Below are positions 20,323 to 33,800 of a stretch of DNA of 51,955 nucleotides, piece after piece (position 1 is the first letter of the stretch; each line of letters opens with the position of its first letter). The notes beneath the pieces are model-generated. The model had not been told where the DNA came from and made no database searches. It saw only the letters and a program-made list of their open reading frames with translations. Made by a program: the position numbers and the translations under genes. Location: the NCBI GenBank assembly GCA_029834535.1, contig JAQMWT010000068.1, positions 1-51,955 on the forward strand, written 5' to 3'. The DNA is from Chrysophaeum taylorii. Taxonomy: Eukaryota; Sar; Pelagophyceae; Pelagomonadales; Pelagomonadaceae.

Positions 20323-20889
20323 CTACTCTTGCGCTTGACTGGTTCGATTGGTCTTATAAGCAATGAGCTCTCTCTGCCTTCGCCAGGGACCATGGTCGGC
20401 CCCTCCGGTTGAAGGCGTACTTCGCCTTCTTCTCTTCTCTTCTCGGGACTCACAATATCCGCCCAACGTTCGAGTGACGTCCCCTCGAACTCGTGTTCCG
20501 ATTTACGTAAAGAGCACGATGTTTGCTCTCTCGATCCGTCGGAACCTCGCCCACAACACGCCGGCTCTGTGCTCACTCAAAGCTGAATTCACCGATTCGC
20601 CACTGAACACGGAGAACCGAGCGTCCCGGGTTCAGTAACAACACCCCGGGGACTCTCGGTTCCCGTTTCTGAGAAAAGTGAGGTCGAAGCTTTTTCGCCC
20701 GCCCCTCGTAGTCGGACCGGCGGTCACAACGTGGCCTTTCAAAGTGCCCAAACTGCGGGTGGTTCCGCCACACGCCCAGCCCGGTGCTTACGCACTCATC
20801 ATCTTGAGGTTGGACAATCAAAAATTACAAGGTATTAGGCAAGAATCAATAGATTCCAAGAAAATCAAGCAAGATATGCTAAGATTGGC
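20323..20889. other. Unassigned spacer
   Basis: About 570 bases between the gypsy LTR and a diverged copia LTR. Short ORFs exist on both strands but none resembles a known family or has a second copy in this window. Confidence 0.4.
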
Positions 20890-21405
20890 ATGGGCAATAC
20901 AAATTTCCAGTATATAGGTATCCGTGGGGAAACGGGTGGAGATGTCAGGGCGACATCTCCAAGTTCAAGGCAACGGGCGGGTAAGTGGAGGGAGGGGCGT
21001 TGCCGCCACACGGTCTTATATGTGATCAGACCATTCCCGTTTACCACGTGTTACTACGGATGTAGGAATAGACTTCTCATCTGCCAGGGGAAACAAACCC
21101 CGGAGAAGCTTTCACTCCAGTAACGAGGAACAGAGCTACTGCCAGACAAACAACGGACTCTGGGCCTTACGGCACGCAAGGGTGGATTACACCGAAGGCC
21201 GGGTGGAAGACGCAGCCGATCTTCTTGTCTGAGTTATTTAGTGAAAGCGGAAGGTGAGAGGAAGGGTAAGGATTATGAATGAAAGCCGTGATAAGTCTCG
21301 GAGAGAAAACGCTCAAAGAAGGGAAGTAATGACTGTAGTCCAGTAGACGTGAAGTGGCGTGTTGGCGCACCAGAGAGTCATATGCAATATGGATAAACTC
21401 TCTGG
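20890..21405 (-). repeat. Diverged copia-family solo LTR
   Basis: On the minus strand it starts TCCAGAGAG preceded by a purine run (AGGGG). It shares ordered blocks with the LTR at 40297: GTTTTCTCTCCG, GTTCCTCGTT followed by CTTCT, and GGAATGGTCTG. No copia coding sequence abuts it, so it is probably a solo LTR left by recombination. The end near 20890 is approximate. Confidence 0.6.
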
Positions 21406-21868
21406 ACCCCTAAGCCCCAAAAGAGTGCGGTTTCTGGGTGTACCCGGGCCCGCCGTACCCGTACCCTTCAAACCCACTCCATGCGGGTCTCCCTTCCCGG
21501 CTTTTGGGAAAACCCCCATATCCGTATGTACCACTATGTGCGCTCTACTGAAGCACAGTGTCTGCTTACTCCAACATCCCCAAGCAGATGCAATGTCCTA
21601 TCATTAAACATTGTTTTTGATCATAAAACACCTTTGCTCAGCTTTTCCGGCTGGCACATATACTGGAAACTCACACAGACCCCAATGAACACTCACGGGT
21701 CATCGTTTGCACGTCAGTTTATATTCTCTAAAGTGCGCAACTTTATGATCAGAACTAGGCCAGTGGCTGCTGGTGCAGTGCCCTAATAACACGTACACAG
21801 TCCATAGCCGTGTGTGTCAATACCCTGCCCACGCACAAGCCTACACAAATAACGAGGATCACAAACAT
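21406..21868. other. Spacer downstream of TRRAP
   Basis: About 460 bases between the solo LTR and the TRRAP stop codon; the side next to 21868 should include the TRRAP 3' untranslated region. A transcript end cannot be assigned from sequence alone. Confidence 0.4.
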
Positions 21869-24800
21869 TCACAACCATGGTTGCCATGATGGCAGGATTT
21901 TTGATGTGAGAGTTTCTGCGCAGGCAGATTGAACCAAGTTGGTTACGGTGCTTTCGGGGTGCTCCCTGCTGTCTGCATCTACACCAGGGCTAAGCTGCGA
22001 AACTCTCTGAATGAATTCCATGCACATGTAATCAACTTCATCAAATACTAAGCTCATATGAAAACCACACTTCTTTCCCATGACTGCATAGGTTTTTTGA
22101 GAAGCAGACTCGTTGCGCAGGAGCAGCAACAACAATGGTTTTATGATGCCGCCTGTTTCCGAAAGCTCATGCTTCAATGTCGCCATTGTTAAACCAATTG
22201 CTCGGATGAAAGTACTTCGTAACAAAAGAGGCCCTATGAGTGAAAGGATGTTTGGTGTGAGGCGAAATGGTAAGTCTCTTATCACGGCGCGTGAACATTG
22301 TGGATACAGTGTGAGGCGAAACTGGTCAAAGATCATGACATTAGTACGAGGACAAAACATCAAATTGTGGGGGTGATTCTCCCCTATGGCCATGGTGTGA
22401 CCTATTGCTGAAACAGCTGCTTGTTGAACGGCAAATGAAGTTCGAAACAGCCACAAGACTTCGACTGATGCCAGGACAGCTTGAACGTAACGTGGCAGGA
22501 CGGTTGAGGGAACCGCGGATGCTTCAACAATCTGCAGATGGGCACGAGTCCGCGCGCTGAGGACGGCACGCGCTATTGGTACTGGGGTTGCGCTCGATAG
22601 GCACTTGTGCATCGCATCAAAGACAACGCGTCTAGCACACAACATCGGCGTCGTTGCATCTTTGTTGTGTGAGAAGCAGTGCAAAGCAAACGTATCTCCT
22701 AACGTTAGACATGAACATCGACCACTTGCAATAAAAATTCTAGAACAAAGCGGAACAATCTTGCGCATTGCCAAACGTAATCTGCGTTTCTGAGCAAGTA
22801 TGGATTTCGAAAGGATTAGATCAACTGCAGCAAGAAACTGCACAGTACGCTCCTCTGCTCCCACCACGCGGCGCATGCGTTCCCTGCAAAGGAAAGTATG
22901 CCTCCGTCCGTTAAGTGACGAAAAGTCCAGTTGGCGCATCATCACATGATTTTGTGCTCGAACCTCTGCAAAAGGGTCAATTTGGGATGCGAGCGCATGC
23001 AATTCAGGTCTAGGTCTGGAAAGAACATTGCAATACTGTCCAGGGATTTCAAGTGCATTAGAGGCTGGTTCAGCGAGAAAGGTGCGCCTCCAATAACATG
23101 TAGTTATGCTTTCAATGTTGCAGCAGGTCAATGCACTTGATACCGCCGAGCCTTTTCGTAATTGTGTCGCCTGGATCGCTAACCACCTGAGAAGTAGACG
23201 CCATTCCTCAAGCTGAGCGACTGCCCCACAAGGATTCGACGCAGTATCCATAGTCTCACCACGTAACCTAGAAGTGGGAGTCTCCGAACCACGCGTTTCA
23301 GGGTTGTTCAGAAGGGAAAGAGACTGTAGCGTTGACATAAACATCTCATTTACGCGGCAGATGCAGTTATTGAACCTCGCCTGCTTGAGTTGAGAGGCAG
23401 ACCTTGACTTGACGTTTGTCACAACATTTGTGATCTGATCTGGACCGTCATACCACTTCAGGAGTGACTCTTCAACAATGTTTTGCAAACGTTCGTGGGG
23501 ACTGCTTGCTAAACTAAGAACCAAATCCATACAAATGAAATCAATGACGTGAGCAAGAGCGGGCTGCGAAATACGAATGTTAGCCAGCGCAGCTTGGGCA
23601 TGGGACGCCCAAGGTTGCTTGCTGTGCACGAGGGTGAATGGATAAGTACACACTAAACCCGCACGCCTGTTGACACAGTGGCCACTGATCCTACGGGCCC
23701 TAAGGCGCAAGAGCTTGTAGTCAAGGAGGGTGGCGCGCAAGAAATACACAATTGCTTGTGGGTACGCAGAAACTACCCTAATAAGTAGGCAACGACAACC
23801 GTTCAGTTCTGAGTGTGCAAGAACATATTGTAGCTGGTTCATCCAGGGAACCCAAATCCAAGCCGGTAGCGACGGTATTTTGTTGGACAGCATTTTCTGG
23901 ATATGCATATCATCATGCCAAGACTGCAGCAGGCAAAGAACTCGCGCGATCCCATTGACCGAGGCTTCCGGAGAACCAAATTCCACTGCATTTAGGTAGC
24001 ATGCCAAGGCATAGTGAGCGAGCGATACACATGGTCGTCGCCTTCCACAACTTAAACTCGCGATGGGTTGCAACTTGTCTCCTGAGTCCGTGCTTTGTGA
24101 ATCGCATAGCACAGCCCAAGCAAACCAGGCGCGGCCATGCGACTCGCACTGTGAGACGGCCCGAGAGAATGCTGAATGGGCCTGTGAATACTCGCCAATA
24201 GCACATAAAAAAACGCCTTGTAAGCGGCACCACTCGGCACGATGCCGTTGAGTGAAAGACGCCATATTCATGTCTTCAAGCATACGCAAGCCACGGCGCA
24301 ATGCAGATCGGCACCTCTTGTCTTTCGAATGCCCAGAGTATATTGTTAAGCAGGCGACAATTTCTTCTCGCGATTTTATGAAGATATCTTCGGGGCTCAT
24401 CAGTGTCCAATTTATTTGACGCATATTATCCCTTGCTGGAATTCCAACCTGTGACAAAAGTGGTATCCCATGCTTTCGCGAAACTCGAGCAAGCATGACC
24501 ATGGTCCATAGAGCATCATGCAAAATATGAGTGCCTTCGTTGGAAGCCCAAGCTTCGTTCTCCTGGTGAACCAATCGGAGGCAGTACTCGCGCCAGCACA
24601 TCACATCTTCCCAATGGGGAACACTCGAACACAATTCAGGAAGTCGATTACGCCATGTTTGAGTCACTGGCAGCAGATTAGGATACTCTTGGGCTCTGGA
24701 ACGCTCGCGTGTCTCACGCAGTAGCTCGGCACTCTCATGCACTTCAACAAGTTGGTGAAATAAGTGCAACAATGTAAAATGACACACAGATCCAGTCTCC

Positions 24801-27800
24801 AAGCGCGGCATTAAAGACCACCGTTCGAGGGCCGTGTCAATACAGCAGGAACACAAAGAATCTACATCCTCCAGGCGTCCTTCTACTATAGCTAACCTGA
24901 TTTCATGTAACTTCAACTGGGCGTCACGATCTCTTTTTCGCCTATTTCGCGCAAGTAGCATACGGGTCCTCTCCCAGTCGTATGTTTTCCACGCTGCCTC
25001 AAGTGCAAGCCCTTCTTGGTTTCGGGGGGTTGCAATATACGAAGATGAAGCTACGTCAGGTCGCAGTTTGGACATTTTATTCAGAAGGTTCCATTGCGAG
25101 AGCTCGCGGGAACACTCAATCCACTTGTTTTCATACAGATTCAGCCGAACTATCTTGTCCTGCTGCCCACTGGAGAAACACGGGACATAGTTTTCTACGC
25201 TGCTTTTGCCCAGGTCTGTTGATCGGTCCAGGTTGCAGGAATGAGAGATTGCATGGTAGTACAGTGCTTGGGCTTCAGCTGAGTGGCCGTAACACTCCAG
25301 ACCAATCGCTCGCTGCACCGTATTATCTTTGATCACAGCCGAGGAAAGAAAAGCGCGGAGATCGCTTTCGCCGAGTTCACCCAAGACTTCCGATAATATT
25401 TGAAAATGCTGCAAGCAATGGTCGGGCAAAGTTCCGTTCCCAAGCGGGATTGAAACTCCACTAGCTGCAAATTGGAACTTTTCGAAGAAGTGTACCACCT
25501 CGTGCCGCGAGTTGTACTTCTGTGCCAGGACCATGAAAGTTTCAGGGTTCAAACTAAGTATAAACCCAGCACGTCGACTAACTGATAGCAAGGTGTTTGG
25601 TACATTTAAAGTGAGTACAGGCTCCAAAACATGATGAACACCAGACCTCGGCTTGAATATTGACGGTAGTAAGAACGACTCTTTAATCGCCGTGTGCGAA
25701 GAAATATCAAGACATCGAAGCCCTAAGGGGCTGCTAGACAATGCCGCAGGAACTTGCAGGGACGCGCTGTGCTGAGTGGATGATATCTGCTGGGAAATAA
25801 CATTCGCCATGAGCGTTGTACTCATTCTTGCCGCAGGTAAGAGCTCATTGATGAGATACTTTGCCAATTTCACGTGCGCATGTGCGATTTCTTTTAAAGG
25901 ACTCACAATGCACGCGTTTGATCTGCAATACCAGGTTACCGAGGACTGAAAAGTATCAAGATCCGCGCGGGCACTCCCAATTCGTCCTCTGAGGTTTGTT
26001 CCAACACGAATCCAGCTTCCACGGTCGGTTGCTAGCACAATTCCTTGTTCTCGCTCAACGGAATCCAACAGCACGTCAACAACAACAATCAGCCAAAACC
26101 GATTCGAGAGGTGTGACCAGTCGGAAGTGAAAATTATGCGCAGGCATGATTCCACACACCATTTTCCTCGACACATGAACAATGTGACAAACTCGCTACG
26201 CATGCCTGCATGCGGCGCTAACATCCCTGCAGCGTAAGGTCTGATCGATTTGACATCTTCATGAGCTGCAGTATGCGACCGCCTCCCTCTGGTTGAACAA
26301 CACCAGAACACACGATGCAGTATGCTCAAGTAATGCGATATAATTGGTTGACTTGCCATCTCGGGTAGCCTGTCAAGGTCGCCCAACGATTCAAGGAAAG
26401 CAACTTTCTCGCCCTGACTGAGAAGGGAGCGCGAATCTCCAATCCATTGTGTGACAGTTAGACAAATCGATGACAACAGTGGGATTGACCCACTATTCTC
26501 TACACACGCAAAAAAAAGCGCAACCAATGGGCGACGAAGATGTGGTAACGAGCGCCATTGAATGGCACTCGCCATGACTGATATACACTTTCTTAGAGCT
26601 GCCGTGGAGTCGTCTGTTTCGAGGTTGAGTGTGAGTGCTGAGTCCGGGCGATTTCTACGCTCTAACCCGTGAGCTAGGACTGCCATTACAGGTGTCGCAG
26701 CTGTCGTGGAACTTTTTTTTTTCGTCGGATGATGCACGAATTGTCGCTCTGGAGATCGCGAGGGATTCATTGGGTTAAGGTGTATCTGTGCTAAGGTGAA
26801 AGCAAGCTGGATAATTAAACCAGAGTGATTGACAACAAAGCAATGAGACTGACCACCAATTGCTTCTAGAGACAACAATGCGGGCAATAATATTGCAGTA
26901 CTGCAAGCAGAATCATCCTTAGAACCACTTCTACCAGCGTCGCTCATAACAGCATCATCATCTCGAGCAGAAATTTCCATTGCCTCATCTACATCTACGT
27001 GGCCAGGAGCGTGGTGCTGCCACTGCTTCGAAGCAGCACGTAAAATGCCCTCGAGGCTCATATTGAGTTTTGAGTATAAACCATAAACCGGAAGTGAAGA
27101 ATGACCGAGAGACGGAGGGTATGACATTACAACCAGTTTCAACAACACGCGAAGCCTTACGTGAATGGCTTCATTAAGTATTTCAAAACAACGAAATATA
27201 AGATGTTGCGCCTTGTAAATATTGTCTATGAGAAAGGTGTTAGGCCTGGAACCCGCGTCCAGCGTCGCAATTATAATGTCCAGGCATGTTGAGAGCAATG
27301 CTGGAGAATACATCCCCTTGGGATCACCTCTGGTAGTTGCCCCTGCTTGCACAAACAATACTTGCAAACCTGGAGGCGCAGACTCCCGCTGTGGAAGTGA
27401 AGTTGCAATGAGTTTCTCGAAATAAGAGAAACGTATGTGTGCATCAGGCCACACTCGTAAAGCAACACGAAAGATCGCGACACAAACGTCGGCAAGGCGC
27501 TGCACCATAAGCTCTTTGTTATCCGAAGAGAAAAGCGCGAGTCTAACAAGAAAATTTGTAAGCATATCTATCATAGTCGAGTTCAAGCCAGCATCAGCAT
27601 CATGCACACAAGTTTTCGTTTTGTTTAATGCCGGAAGAAGGGTCGTGCCGCACTCCGCCAGAATTTCAGCACACGCCACATTCGCAGGTTGTGACAATGG
27701 TTGACTTCGCACGTTTGCACGATCACGTGAGCTACCAATCTTGGACCCTTGAACAATTTGCGCAGGGCTTGTCACCCGCGAACCTTGTATTTCCCATGAA

Positions 27801-30800
27801 ATAATCAGATCAGCTAGGCTCACTGCCAACTCGCGGTTCTCAACAGGGCAGTTGGGGGGTAGGCCCAGGCGATTGAGTGAGTTGACCATCTGCGGAAGGA
27901 ATTGCGCACGGTGCTGGAAGAATAGTGATGGGTGTCTAACAATCAGCTGCCAGATGTGAATTAACTGGGGTAATGCATGTCCCTCTTCATAAGTAATCTT
28001 CTTGGTCCACTTAATTGCCTTGACAAAATCGAGGGGCGGCAGGCGCACGGGCAGCGCCGGAGAAAGCACATCAAGAGCAAGCCTCACCAGATTGCGAGAT
28101 TCGGGCTGGAAATGCCGAAGAAGTGCTACAAAAACCTGTACAAAACAAATCACAGGTGACATAGAGTAGCTTACTCTGCACCTGTAGAATGATCTTGGGT
28201 GGAGTTTCATATGTCGCGATAAAGCGGCACACATTCACGTAAGCCCATTGTCGACAGAGAGCATCTTCTGATTTGAGGTGGTTCCAAGCAAATTTTATCA
28301 GTTCTTTGCGATGGTCTATTAACTGCAAGCCATGTTGTTCGATGAGCACCGTGGTCAACTTGAGCAACTGAACACGCAAGCCTTCTGGGTAGCTGCTACT
28401 GGATTTTCCTGTCAGGTCCAGTGCCGTCCGCATAAAAAAAGTTGTTATAGACTTGAACATTGTTTCAGAGTTTCCTGTGGATCTATAGTCTACACGTTTG
28501 GAGTTCATGTGCAAGGTAGGGGCTGTTACAGAAATCGGCATGATTATATATCGCACAGCGAGAATCTTTAAGTCTGAAGAGACATCAGTATCTACTAACA
28601 GACGTGTAAACAGCACGAAAACCGCAGATTTGTCGAGTGGCGAAAGAGACTTCGGCAATGTGTGACTGAAAAATGTTGTCAACTGTGCAAGATCGACGGG
28701 ACTTGGTGCTCTCAGTGCCGCCAGTAACTCAAAAAGAAATGACACATCAAGATTGCATTCCTTGACTGGTACCAGACATTCCAACATGAGCTTCATTTCC
28801 TTGTGGTTTCGCAATGAGGGGTCATGCGAAACCAAGCTGTGTTCAAGCTGGTACGCATCTATTTGGTCAAGATTATCACGGCGATTTTTACATCTATATC
28901 GGAAAGGGGTCGATCGCACGCAGAGCCGCCACATCGTACGCAAACAATGAAGTAGACCTGCATTTCGTTGAATAAAACGAGAATCAAGTCGATGCAGCAC
29001 ACGTAGAATTTGTAGACCGTGGTACCTTATGGTACCGACATGACCATGGGATTTGTGGGAGTCCATTCCATGGGGTGCGTCTGAACTTGACTGCAAACTG
29101 CCATAGCCCCCCACGTGCCTCATTCCTGCAAGACCTCGGGCTGACTCTGAGTAATAAAAGGACTTAAGTGGAAGGTTCCATATTCGACTCCCCTTAATGA
29201 GGATTTTGCCATCATGATTTGAAGTGCCAGAACCGAATGAAGGTGAGAACGCATTCCGTAGCAGTAGCGCAGCACCTTGCGCACTCAACAAAGTAGTTCG
29301 CAAGTAGTTCGCCTGGGGCAATGTAATCAGTGAACGTAGAAAAGTAACCTGCACGTGATCCGAAAGAGTATCGGGATGCAAGATGTATAAAGTGGCAGCA
29401 AGTGCATAGCGCGACATAAAGCAGGCCAACAGAGGGCGAAAGGGAGATGCCGGTATCTCGCATCTGCAACGCCGACTCCAGCCTGACTCGGCACATAGTC
29501 CGTAAAACTGACTCTCAAAATTAAATCCATGTACTGACCCGTTACAAAGCTCAGTATGACAAGAAAGCGTGCCCGTAGGGTGCATTTCTACAATTGCTGG
29601 AAGATCCAATTCGACCTGGAGAAGAAGTGCTACCAGCTCCGCGCATAATCCTGCTGCACGTCCCAAACTTAGATCAACTACTTTTGAGTTTAAAGGTATG
29701 GATTTTTCAACTAATAAGCCTTGAGACCGCGACGCTCCTGTGTCAGAGAAATCCTCTATGCTTAAGACGGGATATATGGCCAAGAGCCGCAGTAAATATA
29801 TCCCGAACAAGACTGAATCACGATTCCGTGCGGTATGTGACTGCAGTTTCTTCTGCCAGTCGCGAAGGCTTGACATAAGCGTATCCATTAGATTTAATCC
29901 CAATATGTTGTTAACACCAGGAATTGCAAGGACATTTTCTAACCGTTGCAAGGCGGAGAGTGGGGGGTGATCCTCAGCAAATAAGTGGTGTAGCAGACTG
30001 CTAACTTGCACTGTCAGCGCATCACAGCATAAACTTGCGCATGTAGTGGTTATCAAATCCTGAAGCAGACATCTCGAAATCACGAGCACCACTTCGTCGG
30101 AGCTATTGAGACCATAGCATGCAAAGTTGAGTACACAATTCACAAATAGCGCAGAGCAGGGGAGATCCCCACCAAAAGAACGGACCGCATGCTGACTTAA
30201 GCCTGCATGACAAGTTCGAATAAGAGCAACATGAAGTAACGTCTGGGGGGACGTTCTTGGCAGGGATGCATGCAGCATGTAAACATTTAGTGCTACGGAG
30301 AAGCTTGCAATGTGCTTATTCCAACCAAGTGGTATGAATGCAAAACGAGAAGCTACTGCAGGATGTGTTTTCTCAGAGCAGTGACATCCTTGTTTGTCGA
30401 GGGAAGACGTTTGCATGAATTCTTCAATGAGCCCTCTAATTTCATTTTGAAGAATATCATCAAAAGTCACAGCTGGAGGATCAGCCGCCATGAAAAAGGT
30501 CAGTGCATCCAGAGTGCCTAATAGACTGCCAATAGGACTCTCCCCTTGCAATGATCGCAACAGATAATTTCCACGGGAACATATCACAGCCTCAGGGAAA
30601 CTTGCTGACGACAAAGGAGGTAATGCTGCGACCAAGTTTTGTTCTATCAACGCACACTGACAAACGAGTCGAACAGCTGGGTGTCTGCTTGCCAGGCTGC
30701 GGAGTAGCAAGCGGAGTAAACTTGCACCACAACACAGATGAGTGTTCATCGCTAAATAGCTAAGGACTGAGCACATTGTCGATGCAAACAAATTTGTAGT

Positions 30801-33800
30801 GTTTATAGAGATAGGCACAGCGCATGTGCGCAACGCTTTCAGGAGACTGGTAACTACTTCGATGCAAATGACTTCATCCCAAAAGCGAGCACTCACTGGT
30901 AAAATTTCCAATAGTGCTCTGCAGAGTCCGTCCTTTCTGGGAGCATCGACATCACAGAACCTCAAGCAGATATGCGATAAAATTTCATTCACGATCCTGT
31001 TCATGTTTGAGGGTCGATATTCTGAGGTTTCAACCAACTCGTGGGATGCCAGGTGAAGTAACGCGCACAACACCTCAATCGCTACTCGTTGAAGGCAACG
31101 CGATGAACTAACCAAGGCTTCAATCAGCGCATGGATAAACAAACTAGGAGATAGCGCGACTTGGAGAAAAAGGTTAGTGGAATTTATGCCCAGCACACTG
31201 TGAGGGTGAAGGTTCACATCGGTCTGTGGAGGTACTGCGCCATTTCCACCAATGGCACCTGGCTGGACCTGAATTAAAGCCACAATGTGTTGACAAGCAC
31301 CGTCAATCAACCGTCTAGCTTCATCAGAAATCTCCCTAACCGTGACTGCCACAAGCATTGCAGAGAGCAGAGCCTTTAGCTCCGAAGCCGGCACATTTTC
31401 GTGTGGTCCTGAGAGAGGGGAGTAGCGATTTTCAAATCGTGTTTCATGAATTTCACGGTAGTACCTCACTCGATGTGATGAACTTGAAAATGCACCCAGC
31501 ATTAACGTACGGTGCATGTCGTCAAACTGAATACAACAAAGCGACGTTGCTAGGAAATGAAAACACAGTGAACTATATCGACGAGCAGCGGCATGGCTCA
31601 TACTTTGAGCATCCGTCCCAGGGGAAAAGCTTTGAGCGCGCGAAGTATCACCGGAGACAAGCGACTGGATTGACAGCAAACGGTAAAAAAGTTCGCAAAC
31701 AACTGCGATGCACCCCGCTGCTCTAAATGTGAAGCCTGGAATATTGTCAGCAGCAACAAACGGTGGTTGCTTCAGGGTCGTTGAGGTGCTTGCACGTTCA
31801 GTCCACCTGAATAAAAAAGTCAGCAAACCCGCACTCTGAGGATTTGTGGATTCACGATCACGAGGAACCAATGACATACATGCCGGTTCGAGTGCGTGTG
31901 TGGCATCGATATCGACAATGCACTCACAAACTGAACAGGGATGCACAAAATTCTTTGACAATAATATGCCAAGATTGTTGCCGCCAAGTTTACCCAAAAT
32001 GCGAAGGGCGACAGTCCCGTAAAGGTATGGTTCCGGACGTAGATGTCTGCTTATACCGGACATCAAAGAGATGGGGCCAGCCTCAATTTCACAAAATGCT
32101 TGAACAAGATGGCTAGCACCCAATTGATCTACATACCGCTCAACAGTGCGCAGCGAAACTGAGGCTAAATCATCGTGGTCGTTCAATGCAGCGACTACAA
32201 CGGGCACGATTTTGCTAGTGTAAGCCGACAAAGCAGCCTGGCGTACTGGCAACATCAATATAATCTCTGTCAGCAGCTGGTAGTACACTGGTGAGATTAC
32301 TAAGCTTTGCCGGAGCTTGAGAAACGCGTCGATAACAAGCGGCAACAAAGATTCTATTTCGTCATAGCATCTGTGTAGCTTTCTCATAACAACGCTAGAT
32401 ACATTGCTGAGTGACCGGAATAGAGCACGCAACAAAAGAATAAAACCAGCTGGCTGTCTCACACGCATCGCGTAGTGCGCACTTTTGAGCACAATGAACC
32501 GGAGATGCCCGTGAAGTGCTGCTTCATGGCCCACAAACAACGTCACGGATCCTATCACAATTTTGTGAAGTTTAAGAACAAGTGATGCCTTGTTGGAAGG
32601 GGTTGGTACTCCTTGAAACTGCGTCAGGGGAACCTGGCAACAACTATCAACGTCTGAAGGTAGCATGTGTGCAAGTATCCCAAGCTTTGTGACCAAAAAG
32701 CTTAAAAGCATGTCAGCAAACGCCGTTGAAGCATTCGTGTTAGCGAGCAGGAGCTGCGCCACTGCAATAAGCTGAGGTGTGTTCAGCATACACTCAAAGA
32801 AGAGAGGAATGTGGCGCCCCACCGAAATTCTGAGGTTGAAGCCATCGAGGACGGTAAACGCCCCTGCAAAGTTGTCAAGGATTTCTTTTATTTCTGGTTC
32901 ACGAAGCTGCCCACGGGTGCACTCTTGACAACAGCTCATCCCCCATTCAAAAAAGTGTGCGACGGCATTTGCCTCTTCACACGTGAGGATGTAAGTGCCT
33001 CGCCTGGCTTGGCTCATGGGTTGCTGGGGAGCACAATAGGACGATGGTTCTGTCGTGTCTGCTCTCGGCGTGACGTTGGTGTTGACTTCAGATGATACTT
33101 CTGCACTCAAAGGACGCCTAACCTGCTGGTAAGCGTCTTGGTCCCGCGATGGCAAGTAGCGCTCGTGTGATATACACCATATCACTGTCTTTAACCCTCT
33201 AAGCATGGTCTGCAACAAGGCTTTAATCTCTCTGATGTCATCGGTGGGCTCAACCGAAGCATACAAGAGTAATGGTGACGCTGAGACCAATGTTGACAGC
33301 ATCTTGTGCTCCCGATGTGTGTCTTTGAGCGATGGGGTTCTCGTGCAGTCGGCAATCCCAGAGGTATCCTCGCTTGAAAGACACATTAATTCTGGGGTTT
33401 GCCCTGGGGGTGCGTTTGTTTCAGTTTGGGTATAATTATGTGCTGAAGAACTGCACAGCCTGCGGATTATCACGCGGAGTGTGTCAAACTTTGTTACTAA
33501 GGCACGCATGATACATACTAGCAGTGATTTCCCATAGGCAACATTAGACTCGACATTGTGGAAGATGAAGTCCACCAGGTTTAGCAAGAGACGCACTGAT
33601 GTCGTTTGCACAGCAAGGGGCAGTGCAGAGTCTTGGAGGTTTCGAGCAAACAACACTACCACCTTGGTAAGCTGGTCCAACGTAAGCTTCGAACGCACAT
33701 GATGAACCAAATCGGCCAATGTAGAATAAGCCAATGGACGCAAGGATTCCTGACTTTGGCGGCCAACTCCTACTAGTACATCTTCGTCTAGTAGTATATC

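Noticed and set aside
20573..20821. Minus-strand 82-codon ORF as a nucleocapsid-like gene (HPQFGHF)
   Set aside because: Only one Cys is in the region and no zinc-knuckle spacing exists; no second copy in the window.
28071..28234. Two separate giant genes instead of one TRRAP gene
   Set aside because: The two frames overlap only around a 46-bp intron with proper donor and acceptor; splicing gives a continuous match to the family (KIILQ-VFVALL).
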